Below, piece by piece: positions 36,683 through 45,818 of a DNA stretch of 64,000 nt. The notes beneath the pieces were generated by a model. The model searched no databases, was not told the DNA's origin, and was given only the letters and a program-made list of their open reading frames with translations. The translations under genes and the position numbers were made by a program. Within the stretch, counting starts at the first letter, position 1; each line of letters begins with the position of its first letter. Source of the stretch: Burkholderia sp. 9120 (GTDB lineage Bacteria > Pseudomonadota > Gammaproteobacteria > Burkholderiales > Burkholderiaceae); the NCBI RefSeq assembly GCF_000745015.1, contig NZ_JQNA01000001.1, forward strand, positions 1,240,001 through 1,304,000, in the 5' to 3' direction.

Positions 36683-37168
36683 TCAGTTCGCGTCCAGCAC
36701 GACGAGTTGCCCCTTCACCGCGACCGCCGCCGCGCTATTGCTCACGCCGCACGTAAAATCCGTCGACGAGTTGGTCTCGGTACTATGAAAACGCGTCTGC
36801 ACGTCGATCACCGCGTTCGCGTTACGTTCGCGCGCCGCCGCACGCAGCTTGCGCACCGCTTCGGCGAGCGCCGCATGGCACGCGCCATCCGGCGTGTTGA
36901 CCTGACGGGCAATCCGCACCGAGTACGACACATCGCCCAGTTGGGTCTTCACCGCCGGGTGATCCTGCTGGCCGAAATACACCTGCACGCTCTCGGCCGT
37001 TTGACCCGCGGCCGCACCCGGCGCCACCAGCTTGCGGAAATGGACCGGGTCGCCGCCGCCCGATTGACCGCCGGCTGCATTCAGCGGCACCGACAACACC
37101 TGCGTCGCACAACCCGCCTGCGTGAGCGCCACGACCGCCAGCGCGCCCAACACACCTATCTTTTTCAT
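36683..37168 (-). CDS. Lipoprotein paralogue of the 36175-36618 protein
   Basis: 161 aa from ATG 37166-37168. Signal peptide with lipobox 'LTQAGC' (Cys about 20), so it is likely lipid-anchored. The rest aligns end to end with the downstream protein: 'VYFGQQDHPAVKTQLGDVSY' with 'YFAGQHHAAVVKSMGEF', 'ACHAALAEAVRKLRAAARER', 'NANAVIDVQTRFHSTETNSS', and 'TDFTCGVSNSAAAVAVKGQL'. A tandem duplication with one anchored and one soluble copy. 38 nt after the ketosynthase gene, same operon. Confidence 0.75.
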   Translation of the reverse strand: MKKIGVLGALAVVALTQAGCATQVLSVPLNAAGGQSGGGDPVHFRKLVAPGAAAGQTAESVQVYFGQQDHPAVKTQLGDVSYSVRIARQVNTPDGACHAALAEAVRKLRAAARERNANAVIDVQTRFHSTETNSSTDFTCGVSNSAAAVAVKGQLVVLDAN

Positions 37169-37206
37169 TGTTATCGCCCTCGGTTTTTTTAGATTTCGCG
37201 GCCGTC

Positions 37207-38460
37207 TCAGCCGCCTTGCCACGCTTCAAACATCAGGCTCGCGCAACTGCCGCCGAACCCGAACGACACCGACATCGCCGTCTCGATCCGCGCGTCGCGC
37301 GTAGTGCGCACGAGCGGCAAATCGCCCAACTCCGGTTCGGGTGTCTCGATCCCCGCCGTCCCCGCGATGAAGCCGTCGCGCATCATCAGCAACGTATAGA
37401 TCGCCTCGTGCGCGCCGCACGCGCCGAGCGGATGCCCGGTCATGCCTTTGGTCGACGAGAACGCCGGCACGCCGTGGCCAAAGGACCGGTCGGACGCGGC
37501 GCCGAACACGTCGCTCAGCGCGCGCAGTTCTTCGACGTCGCCGAGCGGTGTCGAGGGCGCGTGCGCGTTGATGTAGTCGGGCCGCTTGCCCGCTTCGCTC
37601 AGCGCACCGCGCATGGCCCGCGCGATGCCGGCCGCGCGCGGCGTGACCATGCCGGCGCTGTCGGTGCAGTCGCCGAAACCGGTCAGCTCCGCGTAGATCC
37701 GCGCGCCGCGCGCCAGCGCGTGATCGCGCGCTTCGAGCACCAGCACGCCGGCGCCCGAGGCGATCACGAAGCCGTCGCGCGCCGTGTCGTAAGGCCGCGA
37801 GGCGTGCTGCGGCGTGTCGTTGAAGCGCCGCGACAACGCGCCCATCGAATCGAACATCAGCGTCATGTTGTCGTGCAATGATTCGCTGCCGCCGGCCAGC
37901 ACGATCTGCTGGCGGCCGCTCTGAATCAGTTGCATGGCCTGCCCGATTGCGAGCGCCGACGTGGTACACGCCGACGACGGCGAATAGCTGACGCCTTCGA
38001 GCCCGAACACCTGCGCGACGTTGGCCGACGCGGTGCTGCTCATTGCGTGCGGCACGACGTACGGCGGCACCTTGTCGATGCCGCGCGCGTTGGCGATCAG
38101 CATGGCCGCGTCGTAACTCAGCATGTTGCCGACGCCCGAGCCGATCACCGTGCCCGCTTGCGGCGAATGCAACCGGGCTTGCGCGAGCCCGGCGTCGTCG
38201 ATCGCCTGGCGTGCGGCGTGACAGGCGAAGCGCGCGGTGTCGCCCATGAAGCGCTCGAGCTTGCGCTCGAACGGCGGCTCGTGCGCGACCGAGGCCACGC
38301 CCGCCACCTGCGAGCCGAAGCCGCGCTCGCGCCACGCGTCGATCCGTTCGATCCGCGAGCGACCCGAGCGCAACGCGGCGGACACGCCGTCGAGCGTATT
38401 GCCGAGGCACGACACGATGCCCATGCCGGTCACGACGACCCGTTGCAGCGCCACGCTCAT
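37207..38460 (-). CDS. Beta-ketoacyl-ACP synthase (FabF-like) 1 of polyene cluster
   Basis: 417 aa. Catalytic residues: Cys165 in 'PSSACTTSALAIGQ', His300 in 'YINAHAPSTPLGDVEE', Lys338 and His343 in 'SSTKGMTGHPLGACGAHEAI'. The usual HGTSTP loop reads HAPSTP, an uncommon change at the residue after the catalytic His. It should extend the polyene chain by decarboxylative condensation with malonyl-ACP. Its start overlaps the stop of the upstream ketosynthase (ATGA). Confidence 0.9.
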   Translation of the reverse strand: MSVALQRVVVTGMGIVSCLGNTLDGVSAALRSGRSRIERIDAWRERGFGSQVAGVASVAHEPPFERKLERFMGDTARFACHAARQAIDDAGLAQARLHSPQAGTVIGSGVGNMLSYDAAMLIANARGIDKVPPYVVPHAMSSTASANVAQVFGLEGVSYSPSSACTTSALAIGQAMQLIQSGRQQIVLAGGSESLHDNMTLMFDSMGALSRRFNDTPQHASRPYDTARDGFVIASGAGVLVLEARDHALARGARIYAELTGFGDCTDSAGMVTPRAAGIARAMRGALSEAGKRPDYINAHAPSTPLGDVEELRALSDVFGAASDRSFGHGVPAFSSTKGMTGHPLGACGAHEAIYTLLMMRDGFIAGTAGIETPEPELGDLPLVRTTRDARIETAMSVSFGFGGSCASLMFEAWQGG

Positions 38461-39683
38461 CGAACGCGCCTGAATATCAGCGACGTGTTGATGCCGCCGA
38501 ACGCGAAGTTGTTGCTCATCACGTAGTCGGCGTCGATCTCACGGCCCGTGCCGACGATGTAATCGAGCGGCGCGCAAGCCGGATCGACCTGGCTCAGGTT
38601 CAGGGTCGGCGCGTACCAGTTGCGCTTCATCATTTCAATGGTCCACCACGCTTCGAGCGCGCCGCACGCGCCGAGCGTGTGGCCGACATAGCTCTTCAGC
38701 GAACTGATCGGCATGTGCGCGCCGAAGGTCTGCGCGGTCGCATGGCTTTCGGCGATATCGCCGCGATCCGTCGACGTGCCGTGCGCGTTCACATACTGAA
38801 TCGCTTCGGGCGGCAGTTGCGCGTCGCGCAGCGCGAGTTGCATGGCGAGCGCCATGGTTTCGGCGGTCGGCTGGGTCATGTGTGCGCCGTCCGAATTGCA
38901 GCCGAAGCCGACGATCTCCGCGTGAATCCGCGCGCCCCGCGCGATGGCATGTTCGTATTCTTCGAGCACCAGCGTGGCCGCGCCTTCGCCGACCACGAGC
39001 CCATCGCGCGCGGCATCGAACGGACGCGGCGTCAGATGCGGCTCGTCGTTGCGCGTGCTGGTCGCGTACAGCGTGTCGAACACGGCGACCGCCGGGCCCG
39101 ACAACTCTTCCGCACCGCCCGCCAGCATCAGCGTCTGCTTGCCGCTCTGGATCGCCTCATACGCGTAGCCGATCGCCTGACTGCCCGACGCGCACGCGCA
39201 CGAGGTCGGAATGATCCGCCCTTTGAGGTCCCAGAACAGGCTCACGTTGACCGCCGTGGTGTGCGGCATCATCTGCACGTAGCTGTTCGATGTGACATCG
39301 CCCATCGAGCCGGTTTTGAGCATCGTGCCGAACGCGCGGATCGGCTGCACCGAGCCCGACGACGAACCGTAGGCGACGCCCATGCGGCCGTCCTTGATGG
39401 TGTCGTTATCGGCGAGGCCGGCGTCGGCGAGCGCGAGTTCGCTGGCACGCACCGAATACATCGACACGGGGCCCATGGAACGGGTCTTCTTGCGCGGATA
39501 GTGCGTGGGCAGTTTGAATTCCGGCAACGGACACGCGAGCCGCGTATGCAGCGACTCAAAGTAATCCCATTCGGGCATGCGGCGCACCGCGTTCACGCCG
39601 CTTCTCAGGCGCGGCTCGATCGCGTCCCAGCTATCGCCGAACGCCGTGACGCCGCCCATGCCGGTAATGACGACACGCTTCAT
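38457..39683 (-). CDS. Beta-ketoacyl-ACP synthase (FabF-like) 2 of polyene cluster
   Basis: 408 aa from ATG 39681-39683, which overlaps the ketoreductase stop (TGATG). N-terminus 'MKRVVITGMGGVTAFGDSWD'. Nucleophile Cys164 in 'IPTSCACASGSQAIGY' (a second Cys precedes it at 162), His301 in 'YVNAHGTSTDRGDIAE', Lys330 and His335 in 'SSLKSYVGHTLGACGALEAW'. A complete, apparently active KS with the HGTST loop. In studied aryl-polyene systems one KS works with a chain-length partner and another alone; which is which here is inference. Confidence 0.9.
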   Translation of the reverse strand: MKRVVITGMGGVTAFGDSWDAIEPRLRSGVNAVRRMPEWDYFESLHTRLACPLPEFKLPTHYPRKKTRSMGPVSMYSVRASELALADAGLADNDTIKDGRMGVAYGSSSGSVQPIRAFGTMLKTGSMGDVTSNSYVQMMPHTTAVNVSLFWDLKGRIIPTSCACASGSQAIGYAYEAIQSGKQTLMLAGGAEELSGPAVAVFDTLYATSTRNDEPHLTPRPFDAARDGLVVGEGAATLVLEEYEHAIARGARIHAEIVGFGCNSDGAHMTQPTAETMALAMQLALRDAQLPPEAIQYVNAHGTSTDRGDIAESHATAQTFGAHMPISSLKSYVGHTLGACGALEAWWTIEMMKRNWYAPTLNLSQVDPACAPLDYIVGTGREIDADYVMSNNFAFGGINTSLIFRRVR

Positions 39684-40408
39684 CACACCATCCCACCGTT
39701 GACGCCGATCACTTGACGCGTGACGTACGAGGCCGCATCCGACATCAGGAAGCTGACCACGGACGCCACCTCGGCAGGCTGGCCGACGCGGTTCATCGGC
39801 ACCGTCTTCAGCGCGTGCTCGAGTTGCAGTTCTTCGAGCATGCCGGTCTCGATCAGACCCGGCGCCACGCAGTTGACGGTGATGTTGCGCGTCGCCAGTT
39901 CGACGGCGAGCGCCTTGCTCGCGCCGATCAGGCCGGCTTTCGCCGCGCTGTAGTTGACCTGGCCGCGATTGCCCATCACCCCGGACACCGACGCGATCGT
40001 GACGATCCGGCCGCCCTTGCGGGCGCGCACCATCGGCATGGTCAGCGGATGCACGACGTTGTAAAACGAGTCGAGACCGGTTTCGATCACGATGTCCCAG
40101 TCTTCTTCGGTGAGCGCGGGAAATGCGGCGTCGCGGGTCACGCCCGCGCTGCAGACAATTCCGTAGTACGGGCCGTGCGCGGCGACATCCGCTTCGAGCA
40201 CGTCGCGGCACACCGCGCGTTCGCGCACGTCGAATTGCAGCACGCGCGCCATGCCGCCCTGCGCGGCGATGCCCGTCGCAACCGCTTCCGCTTCAGTGCG
40301 TCCCGTGCGGCAATGCACGGAGACGGCGAAGCCGTCGGCGGCCAACTTGTACGCAATCGCACGGCCAATGCCGCGGCTTGCGCCGGTAACGAGAACACGC
40401 CGGCTCAT
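39683..40408 (-). CDS. 3-oxoacyl-ACP reductase (FabG-like) of polyene cluster
   Basis: 241 aa short-chain dehydrogenase. Cofactor motif 'VLVTGASRGIGRAIAYKLAA', NAG-type loop 'IVCSAGVTRDAAF', catalytic Ser140, Tyr153 and Lys157 ('IASVSG...VNYSAAKAG'), and the FabG C-terminus 'VASVVSFLMSDAASYVTRQV'. It reduces the 3-keto group after each extension, the first step towards the conjugated double bond. Overlaps both neighbours by 1-4 nt. Confidence 0.93.
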   Translation of the reverse strand: MSRRVLVTGASRGIGRAIAYKLAADGFAVSVHCRTGRTEAEAVATGIAAQGGMARVLQFDVRERAVCRDVLEADVAAHGPYYGIVCSAGVTRDAAFPALTEEDWDIVIETGLDSFYNVVHPLTMPMVRARKGGRIVTIASVSGVMGNRGQVNYSAAKAGLIGASKALAVELATRNITVNCVAPGLIETGMLEELQLEHALKTVPMNRVGQPAEVASVVSFLMSDAASYVTRQVIGVNGGMV

Positions 40409-40953
40409 GAACTGAAACTCCCCTCAATGAATGACTGAAAATCGGGCGGTTGAAACACCTTGATGACGGCCTCCGCGCAGTGCAGATCGCCGTGTTGGAT
40501 CGTGCATTCGTACGCGCCGTGGCCTTCTTCGCTGCGCAGCAGTTCGGTGACGTGAACTCTCAGTTGTGCGCCGCCGCTGAACGACGGCTCCAGCGCTTTG
40601 TAACTGCGCGAGCCGAGCAGGACACCGGGCCGCGCGCGGCCGCCGCCGCGCATGGCCAGCAACGCGACATGCGCGGCGATCGTCTGCGCCATCAGTTCGA
40701 TGCCGAGCCATGCGGGCATCGCGCCGTCGGCGTCCGCGTACCAGGCATCGGCGTGGACGGTGGCGCGCGCGCTCAGCGTGTCGTCGTCGAAGGCTTCCAC
40801 GGCGTCGATCAGCAGCATGGTGCCGCGATGCGGGATGATCGCTTCGATCGGCTGTTGCAGCAGTTGCTCGTGAGTTGGCGTCGGTGTCGACGTTGGCGTT
40901 TGCGTCGCAGCCGGCGTGGTTGGGGTTAGCGTCGTCGTAGTCATGGTGCGCAT
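40405..40953 (-). CDS. Hotdog 3-hydroxyacyl-ACP dehydratase of polyene cluster
   Basis: 182 aa from ATG 40951-40953, which shares its A with the TAA of the upstream gene. The first ~28 residues are a Thr/Pro-rich tract (TLTPTTPAATQTPTSTPTPT) coded by a degenerate repeat. The hotdog domain has 'PIEAIIPHRGTMLLIDAVEA' (His) and 'GAMPAWLGIELMAQTIAAHV' (Glu), the usual dehydratase pair. Related to ApeP-type proteins that pair with a second dehydratase; the partner is probably the domain fused to the ligase at 49199. Confidence 0.88.
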   Translation of the reverse strand: MRTMTTTTLTPTTPAATQTPTSTPTPTHEQLLQQPIEAIIPHRGTMLLIDAVEAFDDDTLSARATVHADAWYADADGAMPAWLGIELMAQTIAAHVALLAMRGGGRARPGVLLGSRSYKALEPSFSGGAQLRVHVTELLRSEEGHGAYECTIQHGDLHCAEAVIKVFQPPDFQSFIEGSFSS

Positions 40954-42137
40954 TACCGGGCCAGAATCAGGCTGACATTGCTGCCGCCGAAAGCAAACGA
41001 ATTGCTCATCACGTACTGCGAATCCGCGCCGCGCGGCAGAAAGCGCTCGTTCTCGACGAGGTCCAACGCCGGTAGTGAAGGATCGGCCTCGCCGTCCCAC
41101 ACATGACGCGGCAGCGGCACGTCGTCGCGCGACAGCGTCAGCCACGCGAAGCCGAGTTCCGTGGCGCCGGCAGCGCCGAGCTGGTGGCCGGTCAGCGGCT
41201 TGGTGCCGCTCGCCGCGACGCCCTCGGGGAAGACTCGCGCCATCAGGCCGGCTTCCATCTCGTCGTTCTTGCGTGTGGCGGTGGCATGCAGATTCACATA
41301 GCCGATCGCCGACGACGCGACGCCCGCATCCGCGAGCGCTTCGCGCAGCGCGAGTTCGCCGCCCACGCCTTGCGGGTCCGGCGCCGAGATGTGATGCGCG
41401 TCGCTCGACTCGCCGACGCCCGCGAGCCGCACCGTCGCTTCGTCGCGGCTCATCAGAAACACCGCGGCGCCTTCGCCGACGTTGATGCCACAGCGATTGC
41501 GGCTCATCGGATTAGTGCGCACGGCGCTGGTCGATTCGAGCGAGGCGAAACCCTGCACCGTCAACTCGCACAGCGAATCGACGCCGCCCACCACCACCGC
41601 ATCGCACAACTGCAACTGCAGCAGACGACGCGCCGACGCAAACGCCTTCGCGCTCGACGTGCAGGCCGTCGAAATCGTGAACGCCGGCCCACGCAATCCG
41701 AGCACAGCGGCGGCGAACGGCGCGGCGGTGCCGATTTCCATCTGCCGGTAATTGAAGCTCGCGGGCAAGCTGCCGGCCTGCGCCCGATAGACGAATGCGG
41801 CTTCGGCCGCTTCGATGCCCGACGTGCTGGTGCCGAGCACCACGCCGATCCGGTGCGCGCCGTAACGTTCGCGCGCGACCTCGACGGCGGGGGCGATCTG
41901 CGTCAACGCGGCGAGCAGCAGACGGTTGTTGCGGCAGTCGTAACGCGCGAGTTCGGCGGGCGGCGCCAGATCGAGCGGCGCGAGCACGCTGCCGACGAAC
42001 GCCTCGCCGATTCCCGTATGCGCGCTGCCCATGCCGGGCGACTGCGCGGCGGCGAGCGCCGGAGCGATGTGGTCGAGGTCGCCGCCGAGCGCGTTGATCA
42101 TGCCGAGCGCGTGCAAATAAACTGATGGCGCTTTCAT
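40953..42137 (-). CDS. Beta-ketoacyl-ACP synthase (FabF-like) 3 of polyene cluster
   Basis: 394 aa, RBS AAGGAGGG. N-terminus 'VYLHALGMINALGGDLDHIA'. Nucleophile Cys159 in 'FTISTACTSSAKAFAS', His284 in 'YVNLHATATRKNDEME', Lys313 and His318 in 'GTKPLTGHQLGAAGATELGF'. The His loop is HATAT rather than HGTST, a change shared by a distinct aryl-polyene KS branch. Starts over the stop of the exporter gene (ATGA overlap). Confidence 0.9.
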   Translation of the reverse strand: MKAPSVYLHALGMINALGGDLDHIAPALAAAQSPGMGSAHTGIGEAFVGSVLAPLDLAPPAELARYDCRNNRLLLAALTQIAPAVEVARERYGAHRIGVVLGTSTSGIEAAEAAFVYRAQAGSLPASFNYRQMEIGTAAPFAAAVLGLRGPAFTISTACTSSAKAFASARRLLQLQLCDAVVVGGVDSLCELTVQGFASLESTSAVRTNPMSRNRCGINVGEGAAVFLMSRDEATVRLAGVGESSDAHHISAPDPQGVGGELALREALADAGVASSAIGYVNLHATATRKNDEMEAGLMARVFPEGVAASGTKPLTGHQLGAAGATELGFAWLTLSRDDVPLPRHVWDGEADPSLPALDLVENERFLPRGADSQYVMSNSFAFGGSNVSLILAR

Positions 42138-44674
42138 GCGACCCTCCTTGATTCCGATGGCATGCCGATCGGCGCGAGCAGCACCGAGACGAGAATGCCG
42201 AGCGCGAGCGTGGCGCCAAAACTCTTCAGCGCGGGCATGGCGCTCATGCCGAGCATGCCGAACGACAACAGCGTAGTGGCCGACGAGAGCAGCACGCCGG
42301 TCCAGACCGCGCCGAGATCCGCCTCCGCGCGCAGACAACCTTCGCGCAGAAACACGGCATAGTTTGCGCCGACGCCGAGCACCAGCATGAGCGCGAGCCA
42401 GTTGAACAGATTGAGCGGCACGTGCGCATAGCCGAATGCGGCCAGCGTGACGCCCACGGCGAGCAATACCGGCAAGGTCACGGCGATGCCGCCGCGCAGA
42501 CGATCGGCCACGTGGATTGTAGGTCGGGTGCCTGGCACACGGTCGTTCTGCGAGGTGTCCGTCACGGATGCTGCGTTCGCGGCGCGCACCGGGCGGCCTT
42601 CCTGCGAGACATCCACCGAGGTAACGTCCTTCGGCGCGTATCTCACCACCAGCAGAATCAGCACGAGCGCAAGCGCGCCGCCGAGCCACCAGCCGCTATC
42701 CACGCGATACGCGCCGAACAGCTTCGACACGCTCGCGGCTTTGTCGACGAACACCACACCCGGCAGACTTTGCGCCGTCGCGATCAGCGTGGGTTCGTTC
42801 TGCGGCGTCACGCCTTGCGGAATCACCACGGCGGCATACGCTTTCGTAGCAGGATCGACTTCGCCGAGCCACAGGTGCCGATACGGTTGCGACCACGGCG
42901 CGGCGAGCCATGTGTTCACCGTCAACGGCACTTGCGGTTTGGCGAACGCGGCGAGCCACGCGTCGGCAACTTCGTCCTTGAAGCCGGCTTGCAGCAGCGT
43001 CGCGCGCAACGCGGCCGGGTCATTGAAAACGTGTTGCGCGAGCAACGCATGATCGTCGTTCTGCTGTTTCGCGGACGGCACGAATTGCGCGACCGATTGA
43101 TAGCTGCCCACCTTGTTCGCGGTGCCGTTCAACGCATCCAGTTTCGTGCCCAGCGCTTCGGCGCGTTGCAACACGAGCTCCGGCGTCTCGCCACGTACGA
43201 CGAAAAACTGCGCGCTGTTGTCCACGCCGATCGCGTCGCGCACCTTGTCCTCCTGCGCGACGAGCGACGGATCGCGCTGGATCAGCAAATGAATATCGTC
43301 GTCGCTGGTCAAACGCAGCCAGCCGGGAATCGCGACGATCAGCAGCAGCGCCGCGACGAACCACGCGCGTCGGCCGCCGATCGCGCGATGCCAGACCGTC
43401 AGCCCACGCGCCGCACCCGCGAACAGACGCTGCGGACTGCGCTTCGGCGGCCGCGTCAGCAAGGCCGGCAACAGCCACAGCACCGAGGCGAATGCCGTCG
43501 TGATACCGGCCATCGCAAAGCACGCAATCTGCTTGAGCGCGGGGAACGGCACCCACATCAGGATCGCGTAGCCGAGCAGGCTGGTCGTCAATGCAACCGT
43601 CAGCGCGGGACGCACTGCGCGCGCGCCGCGCCGGGCATCCCAATCGCGGCCCGCGCCGAGATAGACCACGAAATACTGGATCGAATAATCGACGGCCTCA
43701 CCGATCAGGCTCGCGCCGAACACCAGCGTCAACAGATGGAGTTTGCCGAACACCAGCATCGTGACGGCGAGCGCGCAGACAATGCCGAGCGCCGTCGACA
43801 CGAAGCCGAGCAGCAGCAGACGCGGCGAGCGGAACACCCACATCATCAGAAGCGCGATGCCGCACAGCGACGCGACGCCGATCAGATGTACCTCATGTTC
43901 GGAAGCGCTGCGCGCCGATTCCGCGTAGAACACCGCACCGGTTCGCGCGACCGAGACGTCGGGGAACGATGACTTGAGTTGCTGTTCGCCTCGGGCAAGC
44001 GCGGCGAGCACGGCGTGCTGCGTCTTCGTTTCGTACGCCGAGCCCGGCAAGGTCGCGACGATCAGCACGCTGGTCGCGGCGCCGCGATGCGATACCAGCA
44101 GGTTGTCTTCGAGTTCGAGATTCGAGGTGGCGAGCGGCAGGCCGTTCAGCCAGTGTTCGAGCCAGCCGAACGGGTCGTCGGCGAGTTGCGTCGTCAGGCC
44201 GCCGTGCAGCGGGCTATAGATGCGCTGCGCGAGCGCGTCGTGCAAGGTGGATTGTTGTGGTGTAGCGAGCGCCGCGCGATCGGCCGGCGTCAACAACCCA
44301 AAGCGATACGGCAGATACAACGCGCCGATCTGCGACAGATCGAACGGCGGCAACTCCGCCGTCACCGAACCAAACGCCCCGCTCTGCCGCAGCGACGCGC
44401 CTAATTGCCGGGCCGCGGCCTTGGCATGCGCGTCGTCCTTGCTGGTGACGAGAAACACCGTGCGATCGCCGAGCGCGCTCGCCAGCGTGTCGACCGCCTG
44501 TTCGGCGACCGGGTCGGCCTCGGTGGCCGGCAACAGCGCGAGCAGATTGGTCTGCAACGGCGACGGCCCCGCGAAGCGCCAGCCGCAATACAGCGTCGCG
44601 ATCAGCGCGAGCAGCAGCCACGCGGCGCGCATGCTCCACGCCTGTTTCGCGGACCGCTGTTGCAGCATGTCCAT
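42134..44674 (-). CDS. MMPL-family exporter of polyene cluster
   Basis: 846 aa RND/MMPL protein: a first helix at about 15-33, a large periplasmic domain (about 40-245), five or six helices from 'IGVASLCGIALLMMWVFRSP' to 'ITTAFASVLWLLPALLTR', a second periplasmic domain (about 430-620), then a second membrane block ('VDSGWWLGGALALVLILLVV' to 'TLALGILVSVLLAPIGM'). 'FGASLIGEAVDYSIQYFVVY' corresponds to the proton-relay region. Probably moves the aryl-polyene lipid out of the inner membrane. An insert of polar residues ('DVSQEGRPVRAANAASVTDT') lies between helices in the second block. Confidence 0.9.
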   Translation of the reverse strand: MDMLQQRSAKQAWSMRAAWLLLALIATLYCGWRFAGPSPLQTNLLALLPATEADPVAEQAVDTLASALGDRTVFLVTSKDDAHAKAAARQLGASLRQSGAFGSVTAELPPFDLSQIGALYLPYRFGLLTPADRAALATPQQSTLHDALAQRIYSPLHGGLTTQLADDPFGWLEHWLNGLPLATSNLELEDNLLVSHRGAATSVLIVATLPGSAYETKTQHAVLAALARGEQQLKSSFPDVSVARTGAVFYAESARSASEHEVHLIGVASLCGIALLMMWVFRSPRLLLLGFVSTALGIVCALAVTMLVFGKLHLLTLVFGASLIGEAVDYSIQYFVVYLGAGRDWDARRGARAVRPALTVALTTSLLGYAILMWVPFPALKQIACFAMAGITTAFASVLWLLPALLTRPPKRSPQRLFAGAARGLTVWHRAIGGRRAWFVAALLLIVAIPGWLRLTSDDDIHLLIQRDPSLVAQEDKVRDAIGVDNSAQFFVVRGETPELVLQRAEALGTKLDALNGTANKVGSYQSVAQFVPSAKQQNDDHALLAQHVFNDPAALRATLLQAGFKDEVADAWLAAFAKPQVPLTVNTWLAAPWSQPYRHLWLGEVDPATKAYAAVVIPQGVTPQNEPTLIATAQSLPGVVFVDKAASVSKLFGAYRVDSGWWLGGALALVLILLVVRYAPKDVTSVDVSQEGRPVRAANAASVTDTSQNDRVPGTRPTIHVADRLRGGIAVTLPVLLAVGVTLAAFGYAHVPLNLFNWLALMLVLGVGANYAVFLREGCLRAEADLGAVWTGVLLSSATTLLSFGMLGMSAMPALKSFGATLALGILVSVLLAPIGMPSESRRVA

Positions 44675-45390
44675 TACGGCGCTCCGAGCAGGCTGCGTTC
44701 AGCCGGCGTGAGTTCGGCGACCGCCGCACTCTTCGCGAAGTCGAGCTTCGTCACATCGCCGTTCGCGAGCGTGATGCGCAAGCTTTGCAGAAAGTCGCCG
44801 CCGCTCATCTCCAGGCCCTTGATCGATTGCGCGATTTGCGGCTGGTTCGGCGTGAGTTGCATGCGCCATTGCGCGGCGCTGCCTTCGGCTTGCACGTCGA
44901 ATTGCGAGTACAGCGCGGACAGATCGCCGCCGAGCATCGCGCGCATCATCTTCGAGACTTGCGCGACGCCGCGCGCGCCTTGTGCGCTGTGAGCCGTCAC
45001 GCGCTGGCCGGCGGCGTTGAGTTCGGCGACGCCGGAATCGGTGATCACGTAGGTGGCTTTGTACGGCGTGTCGATCTGCCAGATCACGCCGCGTTCGCGG
45101 AAGAACAGCAGCGAGCCGCTGCTGACCAGCGGCTGTTTCATCGCGGCGAGGGTCTGCGTCTGCGTGAACTGCGCGCGCACGCCCTTGGCCTGCGCGAGAT
45201 GCGCCGCGATCTGCGAGACCAGCGCGGGGTTGCCGGCAGCGGATGACTGCGATGCCGACGATGCCGGCGATGTCTGCGACGATGGCGACGATTGCGCGGC
45301 CATGGCGGACAGCGGCCACGCGAGCGCCCCCACCACGCCGCACGCACCGAGTGCGACCCAGCCGCTCACCAGCGCCGCGCGCAAGCTCAT
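44674..45390 (-). CDS. LolA-like outer-membrane carrier protein
   Basis: 238 aa from ATG 45388-45390, which overlaps the thioesterase stop (ATGA). Signal peptide of about 35 residues, then a Ser/Gln-rich linker (QSSPSSQTSPASSASQSS). The LolA-type region: 'IAAHLAQAKGVRAQFTQTQT', 'GSLLFFRERGVIWQIDTPYK', 'VSKMMRAMLGGDLSALYSQF', 'SLRITLANGDVTKLDFAKSA'. In aryl-polyene clusters a LolA-like protein is thought to ferry the lipidated polyene across the periplasm together with the MMPL protein. Confidence 0.87.
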   Translation of the reverse strand: MSLRAALVSGWVALGACGVVGALAWPLSAMAAQSSPSSQTSPASSASQSSAAGNPALVSQIAAHLAQAKGVRAQFTQTQTLAAMKQPLVSSGSLLFFRERGVIWQIDTPYKATYVITDSGVAELNAAGQRVTAHSAQGARGVAQVSKMMRAMLGGDLSALYSQFDVQAEGSAAQWRMQLTPNQPQIAQSIKGLEMSGGDFLQSLRITLANGDVTKLDFAKSAAVAELTPAERSLLGAP

Positions 45391-45818
45391 TGTCCCCATG
45401 CGCGCTCCAGCTTGTCGAACACGACCGGCGGCGACACGAACTGCAGCTCCTGGGTCGCGGCATCGACCGCGACCTGAATCGTATAGCCTTTGGTCAGCCG
45501 CGTACCGGACGCGCAGTCGACGATTTCGTAGCCTATTTTCAGGCGGTTTTCGTGTTCGAGCAGTTGCGTGCGCACTTCGATCTGCTGGCCGTAAATGGCC
45601 GGCCGCACATACTTGAGATGTACCTCGACGATCGGCCACAGATAGCCGGACGCCTGCATCTCGCGGTAGTCGTAATCGAAGGTACGCAGCAGCGCCGCGC
45701 GGCCGATCTCGAAGTACTTCAGATAATGGCCGTGCCAGCAGACGTTCATCGCATCGACGTCGTGGAACGGCACTTCGACCATGGCGCTCGCGCTCGGCAC
45801 TTTGCGGGACTCGCTCAT
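45387..45818 (-). CDS. 4HBT-type acyl thioesterase of polyene cluster
   Basis: 143 aa from ATG 45816-45818 (over the lyase stop). A single hotdog domain with the 4-hydroxybenzoyl-CoA thioesterase motif 'VEVPFHDVDAMNVCWHGHYL' (Asp in the active site) and 'FEIGRAALLRTFDYDYREMQ'. It may release or proofread acyl-ACP intermediates. Confidence 0.9.
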   Translation of the reverse strand: MSESRKVPSASAMVEVPFHDVDAMNVCWHGHYLKYFEIGRAALLRTFDYDYREMQASGYLWPIVEVHLKYVRPAIYGQQIEVRTQLLEHENRLKIGYEIVDCASGTRLTKGYTIQVAVDAATQELQFVSPPVVFDKLERAWGQ

